Shown in pieces: positions 17,189 to 26,630 of a stretch of 64,000 bases of DNA; within the stretch, counting starts at the first letter, position 1; the number at the start of each line of letters is the position of its first letter. The position numbers and the translations under genes are program-made. This stretch comes from Paenibacillus sp. IHBB 10380 (lineage in GTDB: Bacteria > Bacillota > Bacilli > Paenibacillales > Paenibacillaceae): assembly GCF_000949425.1 (NCBI RefSeq), contig NZ_CP010976.1:124001-188000 (forward strand). Direction: 5' to 3'. The notes under the pieces were generated by a model. The model was not told the DNA's origin, did not search any database, and saw nothing but the letters and a program-made list of their open reading frames with translations.

Positions 17189-18721
17189 ATGAAGAGGAAA
17201 ATACGAATTGGCTTGAAGGGGAAAGTAGCTGTGCTGCTTGCCTTACTGCTCGCGTCCGTTCTGGTTGTACTCAGCACTTTGGTGCTTACGGGGATACGGG
17301 AGGATCAGCGTAATCGTCTGGAACAGTCATTTGCTCATGAAGCAGCAGCTGCGAATTTGAGAGTAAGGCAGGAATTTCTGACCGGAACACGAATAACGCC
17401 AGATATGTTCATGCAACAGAGCGGTCAGCGGCTTGCGGTTGATCTCGGTGCACAGAGTGGCCTGGCGGTCACCTTATATAAAGCCGATGGTTTATTCGCA
17501 GGCACCTCACTCCCGATTCAGCCTAGAACAGATGTTAAGGACGCTTTGGCTTATACAGCCAAAGGACAGTCTGTCTATATAACAGAAGGCGATCAGCTGT
17601 TGTATCTAGCCCCACTCTATCATGCGGATGAATTACTTGGAACGGTGCAGTTTCATGATTCGCTTGCAGAACAGTATGCCTTTTATTCGTGGATTCAGAA
17701 TTTATTTCTCGTAACTGGGGCTGCGGTTCTGGTGGCGGGCTTCCTGATCGGATACTTATATGTCTGGCGTCAGGTGAATGTAATTGCGAGATTGAACCAA
17801 GCCGCTAAGGAGATCGGGGAAGGGAAGTATCTCGTTGCTCCTCAGGTCCATAGGAAGGACGAGCTTGGAGAGCTTGCACAAGGGATTTATGAGATGAGCG
17901 AAAGTATCTCCTCCTCCGTCAGCCAGCTTACGGAAGAGAAGCTGAAGCTGCTGGGTGCTATCGCACGGTTACAGGAACTGGAACAGCAGCAGAAGCAGTT
18001 CATCGGTAACATTAGCCATGAGCTGAAGACGCCGCTCACATCGATTCTTGCTTATGTAGATTTGCTGGAAATGTATCGTGATGATCCGTCTCTATTGGAA
18101 GAAGCCAGAGCGCAGATTGGCAAGGAAGCGGAACGCCTGTATAGACTTGTAGAGAAGGCATTGCAGTTGTCCTCAATGGATATCTATGAATTCGAGACAA
18201 AGGCGGAAGCTGTTCAGGTGTTGCCGCTACTTCAGGAAGCGGTGAATCGCTTGCAGGCGAAGGCGGGGAGATATGCAGTAACGATGGAAGCCCATTTAAC
18301 AGAAGGGACCGTATGGGCTGACCCTGAGAATATGATGCATATGGTGCTTAATTTACTAGATAACGCTGTAAAATATAACAAACCTGGAGGAGCCGTGACC
18401 CTCTCAAACCATTCGTTGAAGAATCCAAACGGTGATGACTGTATGATTATAGAGGTAGTGGATACCGGCATCGGTATTCCAGCTGATGCGCAGAGCCAGA
18501 TATTTGATCCCTTCTATACGGTTAACGGAGATCGGTCTAGGGCGCATGGTGGCACGGGACTCGGATTGTCGCTCGTACGCAGTCTGGCTGAGAAGCAGCA
18601 CGGCTCGATCCGACTCGCCGATTCCGGTCCGAACGGTTCACGGTTTGAAATCATCCTGCCGATATATGATCTAAATACGGAGGGGACTCTAACTATACAT
18701 GAAAGCCCAGACTCTAATTAA
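17189..18721 (+). CDS. Sensor histidine kinase partner of the 16495 regulator
   Basis: A 510-residue membrane kinase: a first membrane helix at about 12-32, an extracellular sensor domain of about 140 residues, a second helix near 178-198, then HAMP, a HisKA box (FIGNISHELKTPLTS) and a HATPase domain with N (LLDNAVKYN), G1 (VDTGIGIP) and G2 (GGTGLGLSLV) boxes. ATG 17189 is two bases after the regulator stop with a G-G-A-G nine bases upstream. The stop codon lies inside the following terminator hairpin. Confidence 0.95.
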   Translation: MKRKIRIGLKGKVAVLLALLLASVLVVLSTLVLTGIREDQRNRLEQSFAHEAAAANLRVRQEFLTGTRITPDMFMQQSGQRLAVDLGAQSGLAVTLYKADGLFAGTSLPIQPRTDVKDALAYTAKGQSVYITEGDQLLYLAPLYHADELLGTVQFHDSLAEQYAFYSWIQNLFLVTGAAVLVAGFLIGYLYVWRQVNVIARLNQAAKEIGEGKYLVAPQVHRKDELGELAQGIYEMSESISSSVSQLTEEKLKLLGAIARLQELEQQQKQFIGNISHELKTPLTSILAYVDLLEMYRDDPSLLEEARAQIGKEAERLYRLVEKALQLSSMDIYEFETKAEAVQVLPLLQEAVNRLQAKAGRYAVTMEAHLTEGTVWADPENMMHMVLNLLDNAVKYNKPGGAVTLSNHSLKNPNGDDCMIIEVVDTGIGIPADAQSQIFDPFYTVNGDRSRAHGGTGLGLSLVRSLAEKQHGSIRLADSGPNGSRFEIILPIYDLNTEGTLTIHESPDSN

Positions 18722-18736
18722 GTCTGGGTTTCGTTT
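18703..18736 (+). terminator. Terminator after the two-component genes
   Basis: An 11-bp stem (AAGCCCAGACT at 18703 with AGTCTGGGTTT at 18721-18731) with a seven-base loop followed by CGTTTT. The kinase stop codon TAA is in the loop and stem. Confidence 0.85.
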
Positions 18737-18780
18737 TATTGTTATCTAATTTGCTTAAGTTATTTTGATTAGGGGGTACA

Positions 18781-18837
18781 TTGTTTACAAGTTGTTTACA
18801 AGCCAGATATGTTTTTGAAATAACCTGAATCTATACT
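18781..18837 (+). promoter_or_regulatory. Promoter with perfect 11-bp tandem repeat (OmpR-type operator)
   Basis: TTGTTTACAAG occurs twice head to tail at 18781-18791 and 18792-18802. A -10-like TATACT is at 18832-18837 and the -35 region is poor, the arrangement of an activator-dependent promoter. The 11-bp period is one DNA turn, as expected for a response-regulator dimer. The lipoprotein gene starts at 18937. Confidence 0.6.
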
Positions 18838-18936
18838 GTAGTCAACAGGGATGCTTGAAGAAGGGGTAGCATTACAAGGCTGATTGAGCTCGCAGTGTAT
18901 GCTCCCTGATCGAAATGATAACTCAGGAGGACCTGT

Positions 18937-20142
18937 ATGAAACAGATAAACGGAAAGAATAGTGTAAAGTTTTTGCTAGTTATGGCCCTTTTGGTTACCT
19001 TAATGGCCTGTCAGTCATCCCCTGAGAGGGTTACCCCAGTGACGCCGGGCAGCAACCAACCTGGGGCAGGCACGCAGACCAGTTCAGGAAGCACAGCGGG
19101 CGGACGTGATCGCAAGCTTACTGTCGTGGAAGGATCTGCACAGAAAGATAATCAGGAAGTGGCCGTAGATCGGATTCATCGTCTCGAAGGCTCCAATATC
19201 GAAGCTTGGCTTTCAGACGATGAGGTTAGAATTAATACGACGAAACTGTTGAAATCTGGGACGGATACAGAAGAACCGAAATATTCGTACACCACGTCAA
19301 TCGTTGACCTAAGTACCGAGGAACAGCGAGAAGTAATGGACAATCAGCAGCAGCTCCAAGAGATCGTAAAGGAGGCTGTATCACCGGACGGTAAATTTAG
19401 CTTCATTCAGAAGTGGAAGAACAAGTATACAGCAGATAATTTTATTAAGAACCTGAGTACAGGTAAAAGTATCGCCGTGAAGGGTGATAACTATATGGAA
19501 ACGGGCGGTTGGTTGGATAACGATTCGTATATTCTCGCGGCAGGTTCTATGAAAGGACGCGGAGATATACGCCAGATTGCCACAGATGGCACCTTCACGA
19601 AGCTGGCACTTGAGGATAAGGACGTCGAATATTTTAATCGATTTGGTGTGAGTAAGGGCCGTATTTACTATACGGATTTGAAGAATAACTTAAAAGGTTT
19701 TGAGCCGGGGAAGGCACAACTGACCATTCTTGCCAAGGGAGTCTGGGATTTCGAGATCTCACCTGACAGTAAGCATATCGCAGTATCAACGGTAAGTGAT
19801 CAGGGTAAGCTTGGTACCGAGTTGCTTATTTACGATTCCGTAGGCAGTCTGCAAGGTTCCTTGATTGCAAAAGGCGATATGATGTCTTATCTAGCCTGGT
19901 CACCGGATTCATCTAAGCTAGCTTTTGACGTGTACACCACGGATAAGAGCGGGATGAACGGAGTATTTATTTTTGACTCCGCTACGGGTAAGGTATCTCC
20001 AATCGGTCCGTCCTACTCGCCTGTTGGTCAGTCCTACAATCCACAGTATCCGCTAAGCTGGAGCCCTTCCGGCAAACGGCTCGGCATCACTATTGAAGAC
20101 AAGGCATCGTTAATTGTCACACAAGTCATTGATTTTAAATAA
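18937..20142 (+). CDS. Secreted lipoprotein with WD40/PD40-like beta-propeller repeats
   Basis: A signal peptide with lipobox LMAC (Cys25) and a Ser/Gly/Thr linker precede a 330-residue extracellular domain. The second half has repeated motifs of TolB/PD40 type: FEISPDSKHIAVST, LAWSPDSSKLAFDV, LSWSPSGKRLGITI, each followed by a short strand and an F-D or Y-D. Such proteins act as extracytoplasmic scaffold or sensor partners. It is followed 27 bases later by a stalk-domain protein and lies behind the tandem-repeat promoter. The function is not known. Confidence 0.75.
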   Translation: MKQINGKNSVKFLLVMALLVTLMACQSSPERVTPVTPGSNQPGAGTQTSSGSTAGGRDRKLTVVEGSAQKDNQEVAVDRIHRLEGSNIEAWLSDDEVRINTTKLLKSGTDTEEPKYSYTTSIVDLSTEEQREVMDNQQQLQEIVKEAVSPDGKFSFIQKWKNKYTADNFIKNLSTGKSIAVKGDNYMETGGWLDNDSYILAAGSMKGRGDIRQIATDGTFTKLALEDKDVEYFNRFGVSKGRIYYTDLKNNLKGFEPGKAQLTILAKGVWDFEISPDSKHIAVSTVSDQGKLGTELLIYDSVGSLQGSLIAKGDMMSYLAWSPDSSKLAFDVYTTDKSGMNGVFIFDSATGKVSPIGPSYSPVGQSYNPQYPLSWSPSGKRLGITIEDKASLIVTQVIDFK

Positions 20143-20169
20143 CGGTTTAATGAAAAGGGGAAGAAGAAT

Positions 20170-20871
20170 ATGAAAAAATCAATCATGTCTCTGGTCGTAA
20201 TAGGAATGACTGTATCGGGTGCTGCGGGTGTATATGCAGGAAGTAATATGCAGAAGATCACGGCATATCTTAACCATAGCATTGGGTTTAAAGTGAATGG
20301 AGCTGCTTACATTCCAGCAGATAGTAACGGCAAAAAACTAGCTCCAATCACATATCAAAATACGACCTATCTACCTGTGCGAGCGATAGCGGATGCGCTG
20401 AAAGTTCCTGTTGCGTATGACAGCAAGAGTGATCAGGTGCTGATTGGAAGCAGTCAGTCAACAGGAAACACTACTTCGCAAGTGAATTTAACAGAGGTGA
20501 AGTATAGCAAGGAACAGGTTAAAGAGATCAATAAGGCGTTTGCTAATTTTGAACACTTTCAGGCCGCATATGCTCCACAACAAATGATTAAAGGAGATAC
20601 CTATCAGATGACTGGTGCTTCGGATGATAGTGTGACTCTGAGATTTAGCCATATGACCGTAAGGATTTCACCGAGAGATTACTCTGACGGTTATGAGAGC
20701 AAGACTGTTAAACTATCTAATGGAAGTGTTGCAAAGTGGTATACGCCTAGTGATACGCCAATGTTAGGCTTCAAGCTTGACGATCGGATCGTGACAATCA
20801 GCTCGGAAGATCATTCCTTGAGCAAGGTCCAAATCGAGAAGGTAGCGGTAAGCGTAGCTAAGTTGAAGTAA
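20170..20871 (+). CDS. Secreted stalk-domain (copper amine oxidase N-terminal-like) protein
   Basis: A 233-residue protein with a signal peptide (cleavage after VYA, about residue 23). Residues 30-95 are a typical copper-amine-oxidase-N domain (IGFKVNGAAYIPADSNGKK, T-Y-L-P-V-R-A-I-A-D-A-L, V-L-I-G), widespread in surface proteins of Paenibacillus. The C-terminal 110 residues form a separate beta-rich segment I do not recognise. AAGGGGAAG is upstream of the ATG. It probably forms one unit with the lipoprotein and is closed by a terminator at 20913. Confidence 0.8.
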   Translation: MKKSIMSLVVIGMTVSGAAGVYAGSNMQKITAYLNHSIGFKVNGAAYIPADSNGKKLAPITYQNTTYLPVRAIADALKVPVAYDSKSDQVLIGSSQSTGNTTSQVNLTEVKYSKEQVKEINKAFANFEHFQAAYAPQQMIKGDTYQMTGASDDSVTLRFSHMTVRISPRDYSDGYESKTVKLSNGSVAKWYTPSDTPMLGFKLDDRIVTISSEDHSLSKVQIEKVAVSVAKLK

Positions 20872-20912
20872 ATAACAAATATATAGATTAGAAATTAAGA
20901 TATGAAAAGGTT

Positions 20913-20953
20913 AAAAGCGGCAACAACGTAGATTCGTTGGATGCCGCTTTTTG
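20913..20953 (+). terminator. Terminator after the stalk-domain gene
   Basis: AAAAGCGGCA (20913-20922) and TGCCGCTTTT (20942-20951) form a perfect 10-bp stem with an inner CAACG/CGTTG pair, followed by T residues. Confidence 0.85.
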
Positions 20954-20972
20954 GTTGAATAAGAGAGAATAG

Positions 20973-21068
20973 TTAGAAGGAACGCTGAGACAAGCCACTT
21001 TATGGTCAGGAAAAGGAGTTGTTGATTTAGAAATGTACAGCGTTTTAAAAGAAGACTATGTAAAATGA
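20973..21068 (+). pseudogene. C-terminal relic of a RimJ-type GNAT acetyltransferase
   Basis: The open stretch encodes LEGTLRQATLWSGKGVVDL then E-M-Y-S-V-L-K-E-D-Y and a stop. E-G-T-L-R followed by D...Y-S-V-L is the standard ending of RimJ/RimL-type N-acetyltransferases, which are about 180 residues long. The acetyl-CoA-binding part is missing and a terminator sits just upstream, so this is a broken remnant. Confidence 0.65.
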
Positions 21069-21144
21069 TCGAGAAAGTGATGAAGTAGGAATCAGACAAC
21101 CTAACAGAAGCATATTGGTTACATAAACGCTATTGAGGTGAACC

Positions 21145-21357
21145 ATGAAACCAATGATTCATAATCATGAGTTTAAAATGTATGTTATAACGGTTTCGGA
21201 TATAAAACGGATCTTTATTATGGAAATAGTAATTGGAGCGTTGACTTATTCAATAGCTATGAAAATTTTTCATAATGTTATCTTAGCAAGCGCGGGAGGA
21301 TGGGCTGGCACAGAAGGAATAAAGAGATTGGGTATTGTTAAAAAATTATCTTTTTAA
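21145..21357 (+). CDS. Small membrane-like hypothetical protein, 70 aa
   Basis: A short frame with GAGGTG six bases before ATG 21145. Residues 27-54 contain a hydrophobic, glycine-ending segment (IMEIVIGALTYSIAMKIFH, then A-S-A-G-G-W-A-G) that could be one membrane helix or an amphipathic hairpin. The rest is basic. I do not recognise it. A terminator-like hairpin with a T run follows at 21498. Confidence 0.5.
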   Translation: MKPMIHNHEFKMYVITVSDIKRIFIMEIVIGALTYSIAMKIFHNVILASAGGWAGTEGIKRLGIVKKLSF

Positions 21358-21497
21358 CATATGATGGTATAGGTCATCCTCCATTAAATTTATTCACACT
21401 ATATATTCTTTTGCCTAATATAGTGAGATTGACGACAGGTAACGAATACGTTAGTCTTAAAGACGATTGAAGAACATAGCCATGCACAATAAAATAT

Positions 21498-21535
21498 AAG
21501 AAGTAGGGAACGATATAACACCCTGCTTCTTTTTC
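21498..21535 (+). terminator. Terminator-like hairpin upstream of the GNAT gene
   Basis: AGAAGTAGGG (21499-21508) pairs with CCCTGCTTCT (21521-21530), one G-U pair, followed by four T residues. It lies 44 bases before the ATG of the acetyltransferase, so it could terminate upstream transcription or act as a leader attenuator. Confidence 0.65.
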
Positions 21536-21578
21536 TTTGGAGACTATACATGCTATAAATAGCAAAAGGAGATAGAAA

Positions 21579-22055
21579 ATGCCCACGATTACCGCAAAAC
21601 CATTTGATAAAGAAATGCAAACCATATTAAGCGAATTACAATCTGGTTATCACGCAGGGGAATTGAGTAAGAAGGAAATTTCGGAATTACCTGAAGAAAT
21701 ATATGTAATTGAAGATGAAGATCATATGGTCGGGTATGGTGTGATTTGGGAATACCAAAGTGGGAAACAGTTAGTTCATAAGGCTGAACAAGATTATTTC
21801 AGCAGTGATGAGAGATATCTAGAAAAGGATTTCTATATTGATATTAACAACAAAAAAGATATTGTATTTATAGAAGTACTGGATGTTTTAAAAGATTTCG
21901 AACGCAAGGGTTATGCAGCTTTCTTTATAGACTGGCTTAAAGTGAAATACCCTAATAAAAAAATGTATGTATATACGATGGATAAATCACGAAATTTTTG
22001 GTACAAGCAGGATTTTGAGGTTGTAGGCGATTCGTTATGGATGTCATATAATTAA
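21579..22055 (+). CDS. GNAT-like N-acetyltransferase
   Basis: A 158-residue soluble protein with the outline of a Gcn5-type acetyltransferase: a central strand-turn I-E-V-L-D-V-L-K-D-F-E-R-K-G-Y-A at residues 105-120, where the V-x-x-x-x-R-x-x-G signature of the acetyl-CoA loop is expected, and a C-terminal W-Y-K-Q-D-F-E-V-V-G, the usual F-Y-x-x-x-G-F-x-x-x-G ending. The acceptor is unknown. The start has AAAGGAG eight bases upstream, and the gene is closed by a 12-bp hairpin at 22065-22102. It is not in an operon with the neighbouring genes. Confidence 0.7.
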   Translation: MPTITAKPFDKEMQTILSELQSGYHAGELSKKEISELPEEIYVIEDEDHMVGYGVIWEYQSGKQLVHKAEQDYFSSDERYLEKDFYIDINNKKDIVFIEVLDVLKDFERKGYAAFFIDWLKVKYPNKKMYVYTMDKSRNFWYKQDFEVVGDSLWMSYN

Positions 22056-22064
22056 GTAATAGTA

Positions 22065-22102
22065 AGAAGAGACTCCCTCCTAAATTGGATGGAGTCTCTT
22101 CT
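22065..22102 (+). terminator. Terminator hairpin after the GNAT gene
   Basis: AGAAGAGACTCC (22065-22076) and GGAGTCTCTTCT (22091-22102) are a perfect 12-bp inverted repeat with a 14-base loop; the T run after it is short. Confidence 0.7.
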
Positions 22103-22364
22103 CATTTGTGAACCGAAGATCGAACAGCCCGATGATCCATATTCGACAAAATAACCTGAATTGTGTGTAGAAATATTATACAGAACTACTATATAACAGT
22201 AAAATAGTCCCTTGTTTTATAGTAGTTATCACATCATTATTATTACAACCGCATTTATCTTACATAAAAACGATTATCTCATAAGAAAGGGTGGAATCTG
22301 TAAATAAGAAATGGATCTAAATAAGGATGGTGAGGTTGAACGGTAGTACATTTTAGCAGAGTTA

Positions 22365-22378
22365 TGTAATCGCTTACA
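22365..22378 (+). promoter_or_regulatory. Perfect cre site upstream of the chitinase gene
   Basis: TGTAATCGCTTACA matches all positions of the Bacillus cre consensus TGWAANCGNTNWCA. It lies about 130 bases upstream of the chitinase start, so CcpA repression of chitinase when preferred sugars are present is the straightforward reading. The rest of the 22103-22508 gap is AT-rich without a gene. Confidence 0.8.
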
Positions 22379-22508
22379 AAAGACCTTCTTAGAGCGCTTC
22401 TTTCTTGGATATTGCATTCCTCGATCACATTATTATTCTAAGTAAGATGTACTTTCTGTTTCTTGTAGAACTTGCTTTTCGAAATCAAGTTTAATAGGAG
22501 TGATAAAA

Positions 22509-25500
22509 GTGCGTATGTTTATTCAAAAGAGATTTTTTAAAGTAATGGTATTGTTTATGACTTTTATTTTAGCTGTTGGCACATTACTACCTGCACCAAC
22601 ATCGTATGCGGCAGAAACAGAAATACAAACAGAAACAGAAACAGAAATACAACAAACAGAAATAGATCCACTTGCTCCACAAAATTTAAGAGTTGTAGCG
22701 GACTCCATAACGGCTACTAGTGCAACGATAGCATGGGATCTTCATGAGGATGCTACTATCCTTGATATTGATGTTTGGAACGCTGATGATAATGCTTATT
22801 ATGATTATGGAAATAATGGAACCAGAACACTGAATAAGTTGACTCCAGAAACCACGTATAAATTTTATGTTACATGGTTTGAGAGACCAGCTACGGGTGC
22901 GCATAAAAGTAATATCGTTGAGTTTACTACGCTTGCAGGAGAGGTAGAACCCGAGCCTCCGACGAACATAGGTCCAAGAGACTTAAAAGTCGTGGAAGTG
23001 ACGCATAATACCGTTTCGTTAGAATGGACTCCTGTACCAGGAATAAATAGTTATTGGGTTTGGGACCAAAATAATAAATACATTACTTGGGCAAACGATG
23101 GTGCTAAAGTAGTTGGGGGTCTAGAACCAGAGACAACATATTCTTTCTTCATTGGACCTGATGGAATTCAAGCACCTGTCCTCACACCAGAACAAAAGAC
23201 CAACGTAGTAACGTTTACTACACTACCTGATAAGAGCGAATACCCAGATGCACCTTTAACGGCACCAAGCTATTTAAAAGTGACGGATGTAACGGATGCC
23301 TCTGTTAAACTAAGTTGGGGCGCAAGTCCTCAAGCAACTGGTTATGATATTTATGTGAATGGGGGTTGGAGTGGAGGTACATGGGATAATTTATCAACCA
23401 CTTATGAATACGCTCCCACTGAGGGGCTGATAAAAGGTCAGACGTATACCTTTGAAGTCGGGGCACAAAATCCCCCGAATAAGGCCTCGGCTAATAGTAA
23501 TAAAGTAAGCATGACTTGGGGAGAACTAGAAGCACCTAAGGATGTAAAGGTCATAACGGCAACAAGAACAACAGTTTCATTGGGATGGGCCCCTACCTCG
23601 GGTGCCACAAGCTATGATATTTACCAAGATGATGTTCGAATAGGCTCAAGTGATTCTAATCGCTATGTAGTTAACACACTTACTGAAGGTCAATCTTACT
23701 CCTTCAAAGTCGTGGCCAAAAACAGCCTTTGGGAGTCCTCAGGAAGTAACGAAACAAAGGCCGTACCCGGAAGCAATTATAATATCGTTTCTTACTATAC
23801 ATCTTGGTCTGTCGGCGATAGAGATTATCAGCCAACCGATGTAGACGTATCCCAAGTCACTCATATTAATTATGCTTTTTCAGATCTATGTTGGAAAGCA
23901 TTCGGAACAGGTGCTATTGCTTGCCAGAACGAAGATATCCCTTTACAAAAGGACTACGTGTTTGATGGTGAAATGATCATTGGAGATCCTGAAGTAGATT
24001 TGAAAAATTTCGACACTCTTGCAACAATTAAAGATCAACATCCTAACTTGAATTTAATGGTCTCTGTTGGTGGATGGTCTTGGTCAAAAAACTTCTCAAA
24101 CATGGCATTGACCGAAGAAACCCGTCGAGCTTTCGCTAACTCCGTTGTTAAATTCCTACGTGAGTATCGTTTAGACGGAATTGATATTGACTGGGAATAC
24201 CCGGTTGAGGGCGGAGAAACTAGTAATATCAGAAGACCTGAAGATAAAGAAAATTTTACACTCTTGGTAAAAACAGTTCGTGAAGCTTTAGATGCTGCGG
24301 GTTCTGAGGACGGCAAGTATTATCTTCAGACGATCGCATCCGGACAGGGAGATAATTTCACCGTCAATGCAGACTTTGTGAATTCCGCAAGCTATCTGGA
24401 TTTTATCAATATCATGACTTATGATTACAGCGGAAGCTATGAACCACTGGCTAATCATAATGCACCGTTATATTATGATAAAAACCTTCCTAAATCCTCA
24501 GCACCTAGAAATAATGTGCAAGGAGGAGCCTTAGGCCATCTCAATGGAGGTGTACCTAAACATAAATTAGTGTTAGGAATTCCGTTTTATGGTAAAGGTT
24601 GGAGAGATTGTCCTGCTAATGGAGAATACCAGACTTGTGCCGGTGGCACTACAGAGGGATCGTATGAAAGTAGTATTTTTGATTTTTCAGATATCGAAGA
24701 CAACTATGTGAACAAAAATGGATTTGTCCGTTATTGGAATGAAGCTGCAAAAGTAGCCTATGTATATAGCCCTGATAAGAAGGTCTTTATTACCTATAAT
24801 GACAAAGAATCCATGATGTATAATACCTCGTTCTTGAAGTCATTGGACATTGCTGGCGTCATGAGCTGGGATATCAGTGGAGATCGTAATAAAACGCTAA
24901 GCACACAGTTAGTTCAAGACCTGCCAATCGATGGCTCTGTGAATAAGTCAGCACTAGCTGCTCCTCAAAACCTCATAGTTCATTCAAATAGCCAGAATTC
25001 TATTCAAGTGAAATGGAATGCAACGGCAGAAGCAACGGGATACGAAATTTTTGTGAATAAACAATGGGTAGCTAATACAACAGAAACACAATATACGTTA
25101 AGTTCTCTTACGGCCAACACCAATTATAAGATTCATGTTATTGCTATCGTAAAAAACGATAATCAAATTCAAAAAGTATCAGTCAATAGTAATGAGTTGA
25201 GTGTGACTACACTATCACCACCAACACCAATAGACCCTTCTACACCAACAGGACCATCCACGCCATCACAACCATCAACACCTACACCTACAACATCAAC
25301 ACAACCGACAAAAGGAAAAGATCAACTGGATACTCGTATTACTAAAGAAGGTGATAAAGTCATTGTAAAATTACAAACGGATGCTTCATTAGTAACGATT
25401 AATCAGTCAACATCAACAACATTCAAAGTCATGGTTAGCGATAAAGCGAAGCAGATAGAAGTTAATGTTCCTAAAGAGATCATTGCGACTATTGCGAAAA

Positions 25501-26492
25501 AAGGGAAACAAGCGCTGCTGTCCATTGTTACGAATGAAGTGGAGTACATCATTCCGATTGGTGCTGTTAATCTATCAGCAGATCTTAGAATCACTATCCA
25601 AACTCCTGCACAGAACATCATCGATCAACTGACGAAGTTGTCACAGTCTAATGATGGGAAGGTACTGGTTAACCCGCTTGAATTTAAGATTGAACAACTA
25701 AATCCAGACAAGACATACGTTGAGATTCAGGATTTTGAGAACTACCTTCTGAGCCGCAAGTTTACATTAAATGCTAAAGATATCGATGTGAACCGAGCTA
25801 CTGGGGTTGTCTATATCCCAGGTACAAATGAGATTCGTTCCGTGCCTACCTTATTCACTGTGAACTCAGATGGGACTGTAACCGTTGAATTGAAGAGACA
25901 AGGGAATAGTATTTACACCATTGTTTCAACCAACTTTAACTTCAAGGATGTTAGCATGGGTTGGGCGCAAAAGGATCTAGCGCTGGCTACCTCAAAGCTA
26001 ATTGCAACTGGAGTGAGTTCGGATCAATTCGGATCGAATAGCCATATTACACGCGCTGAGGTCACTTCGATGATCGTAAAATCTCTAGGCATTATCCCTA
26101 CTGAGCACAATGAAAATTTCACAGATGTAGATCCTCAATCGAAGTATGCAAGAGAAATTGCAGCAGCGAAACAAGCTGGATTCATTAAAGGAAAGACAGA
26201 AGATACATTTGGTCCAAATGATACGGTGACACGACAAGAAATGGCGGTTATGCTTGCTAGTGCAATGAAATATGCAGGTATGAAGCACGATGCAAATCTT
26301 ACACAGCTGAATCAGTTTAGTGATCAAAGTACTATTTCTTCGTATGCGAAAGCTTCATTAGCACTGATGGTTGAGCACAAAATCATTCAAGGGGTTTCTC
26401 AAATTAAATTAGATCCCCAGTCGAATGTAACAAAAGCTCAGGCTACAGTTACTGTCATGAGAACTCTTAGAACACTGGGATTATCTAATTAA
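22509..26492 (+). CDS. S-layer-anchored GH18 chitinase with FN3 and SLH domains
   Basis: A 1,327-residue secreted enzyme. Order: signal peptide 1-34; four fibronectin-III-like domains at about 54-140, 155-240, 251-335 and 342-420; GH18 barrel at about 423-804 with the catalytic motif DGIDIDWEYP (556-565, acid Glu563) and S-V-G-G-W-S-W; a fifth FN3 at 817-900; a Pro/Thr linker at 903-934; a ~200-residue region of unknown fold; and three SLH repeats from about 1143 to the end (F-K-D-V-S...T-R-A-E, F-T-D-V-D...T-R-Q-E, F-S-D-Q-S). SLH repeats bind pyruvylated cell-wall polymers, so the enzyme stays on the cell surface. GTG 22509 is chosen over GTG 22500 because TAGGAG ends eight bases before it. 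It is a single gene with cre and its own terminator. Confidence 0.92.
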   Translation: MRMFIQKRFFKVMVLFMTFILAVGTLLPAPTSYAAETEIQTETETEIQQTEIDPLAPQNLRVVADSITATSATIAWDLHEDATILDIDVWNADDNAYYDYGNNGTRTLNKLTPETTYKFYVTWFERPATGAHKSNIVEFTTLAGEVEPEPPTNIGPRDLKVVEVTHNTVSLEWTPVPGINSYWVWDQNNKYITWANDGAKVVGGLEPETTYSFFIGPDGIQAPVLTPEQKTNVVTFTTLPDKSEYPDAPLTAPSYLKVTDVTDASVKLSWGASPQATGYDIYVNGGWSGGTWDNLSTTYEYAPTEGLIKGQTYTFEVGAQNPPNKASANSNKVSMTWGELEAPKDVKVITATRTTVSLGWAPTSGATSYDIYQDDVRIGSSDSNRYVVNTLTEGQSYSFKVVAKNSLWESSGSNETKAVPGSNYNIVSYYTSWSVGDRDYQPTDVDVSQVTHINYAFSDLCWKAFGTGAIACQNEDIPLQKDYVFDGEMIIGDPEVDLKNFDTLATIKDQHPNLNLMVSVGGWSWSKNFSNMALTEETRRAFANSVVKFLREYRLDGIDIDWEYPVEGGETSNIRRPEDKENFTLLVKTVREALDAAGSEDGKYYLQTIASGQGDNFTVNADFVNSASYLDFINIMTYDYSGSYEPLANHNAPLYYDKNLPKSSAPRNNVQGGALGHLNGGVPKHKLVLGIPFYGKGWRDCPANGEYQTCAGGTTEGSYESSIFDFSDIEDNYVNKNGFVRYWNEAAKVAYVYSPDKKVFITYNDKESMMYNTSFLKSLDIAGVMSWDISGDRNKTLSTQLVQDLPIDGSVNKSALAAPQNLIVHSNSQNSIQVKWNATAEATGYEIFVNKQWVANTTETQYTLSSLTANTNYKIHVIAIVKNDNQIQKVSVNSNELSVTTLSPPTPIDPSTPTGPSTPSQPSTPTPTTSTQPTKGKDQLDTRITKEGDKVIVKLQTDASLVTINQSTSTTFKVMVSDKAKQIEVNVPKEIIATIAKKGKQALLSIVTNEVEYIIPIGAVNLSADLRITIQTPAQNIIDQLTKLSQSNDGKVLVNPLEFKIEQLNPDKTYVEIQDFENYLLSRKFTLNAKDIDVNRATGVVYIPGTNEIRSVPTLFTVNSDGTVTVELKRQGNSIYTIVSTNFNFKDVSMGWAQKDLALATSKLIATGVSSDQFGSNSHITRAEVTSMIVKSLGIIPTEHNENFTDVDPQSKYAREIAAAKQAGFIKGKTEDTFGPNDTVTRQEMAVMLASAMKYAGMKHDANLTQLNQFSDQSTISSYAKASLALMVEHKIIQGVSQIKLDPQSNVTKAQATVTVMRTLRTLGLSN

Positions 26493-26497
26493 TATAG

Positions 26498-26531
26498 AAA
26501 GGCATGGAATTCATATTCCGTGCCTTTTTAC
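26498..26531 (+). terminator. Terminator after the chitinase gene
   Basis: AAAGGCATGGAA (26498-26509) pairs with TTCCGTGCCTTT (26516-26527) with one G-U pair and is followed by a T run. Confidence 0.8.
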
Positions 26532-26630
26532 TGTCTACATACATGATAACATTGGTGGAGAAATAATCATTGTTGAAAGTGTATATCTAAGGGAATTACA
26601 ATACCGATAGCGACGTATACTACTGCAAAA

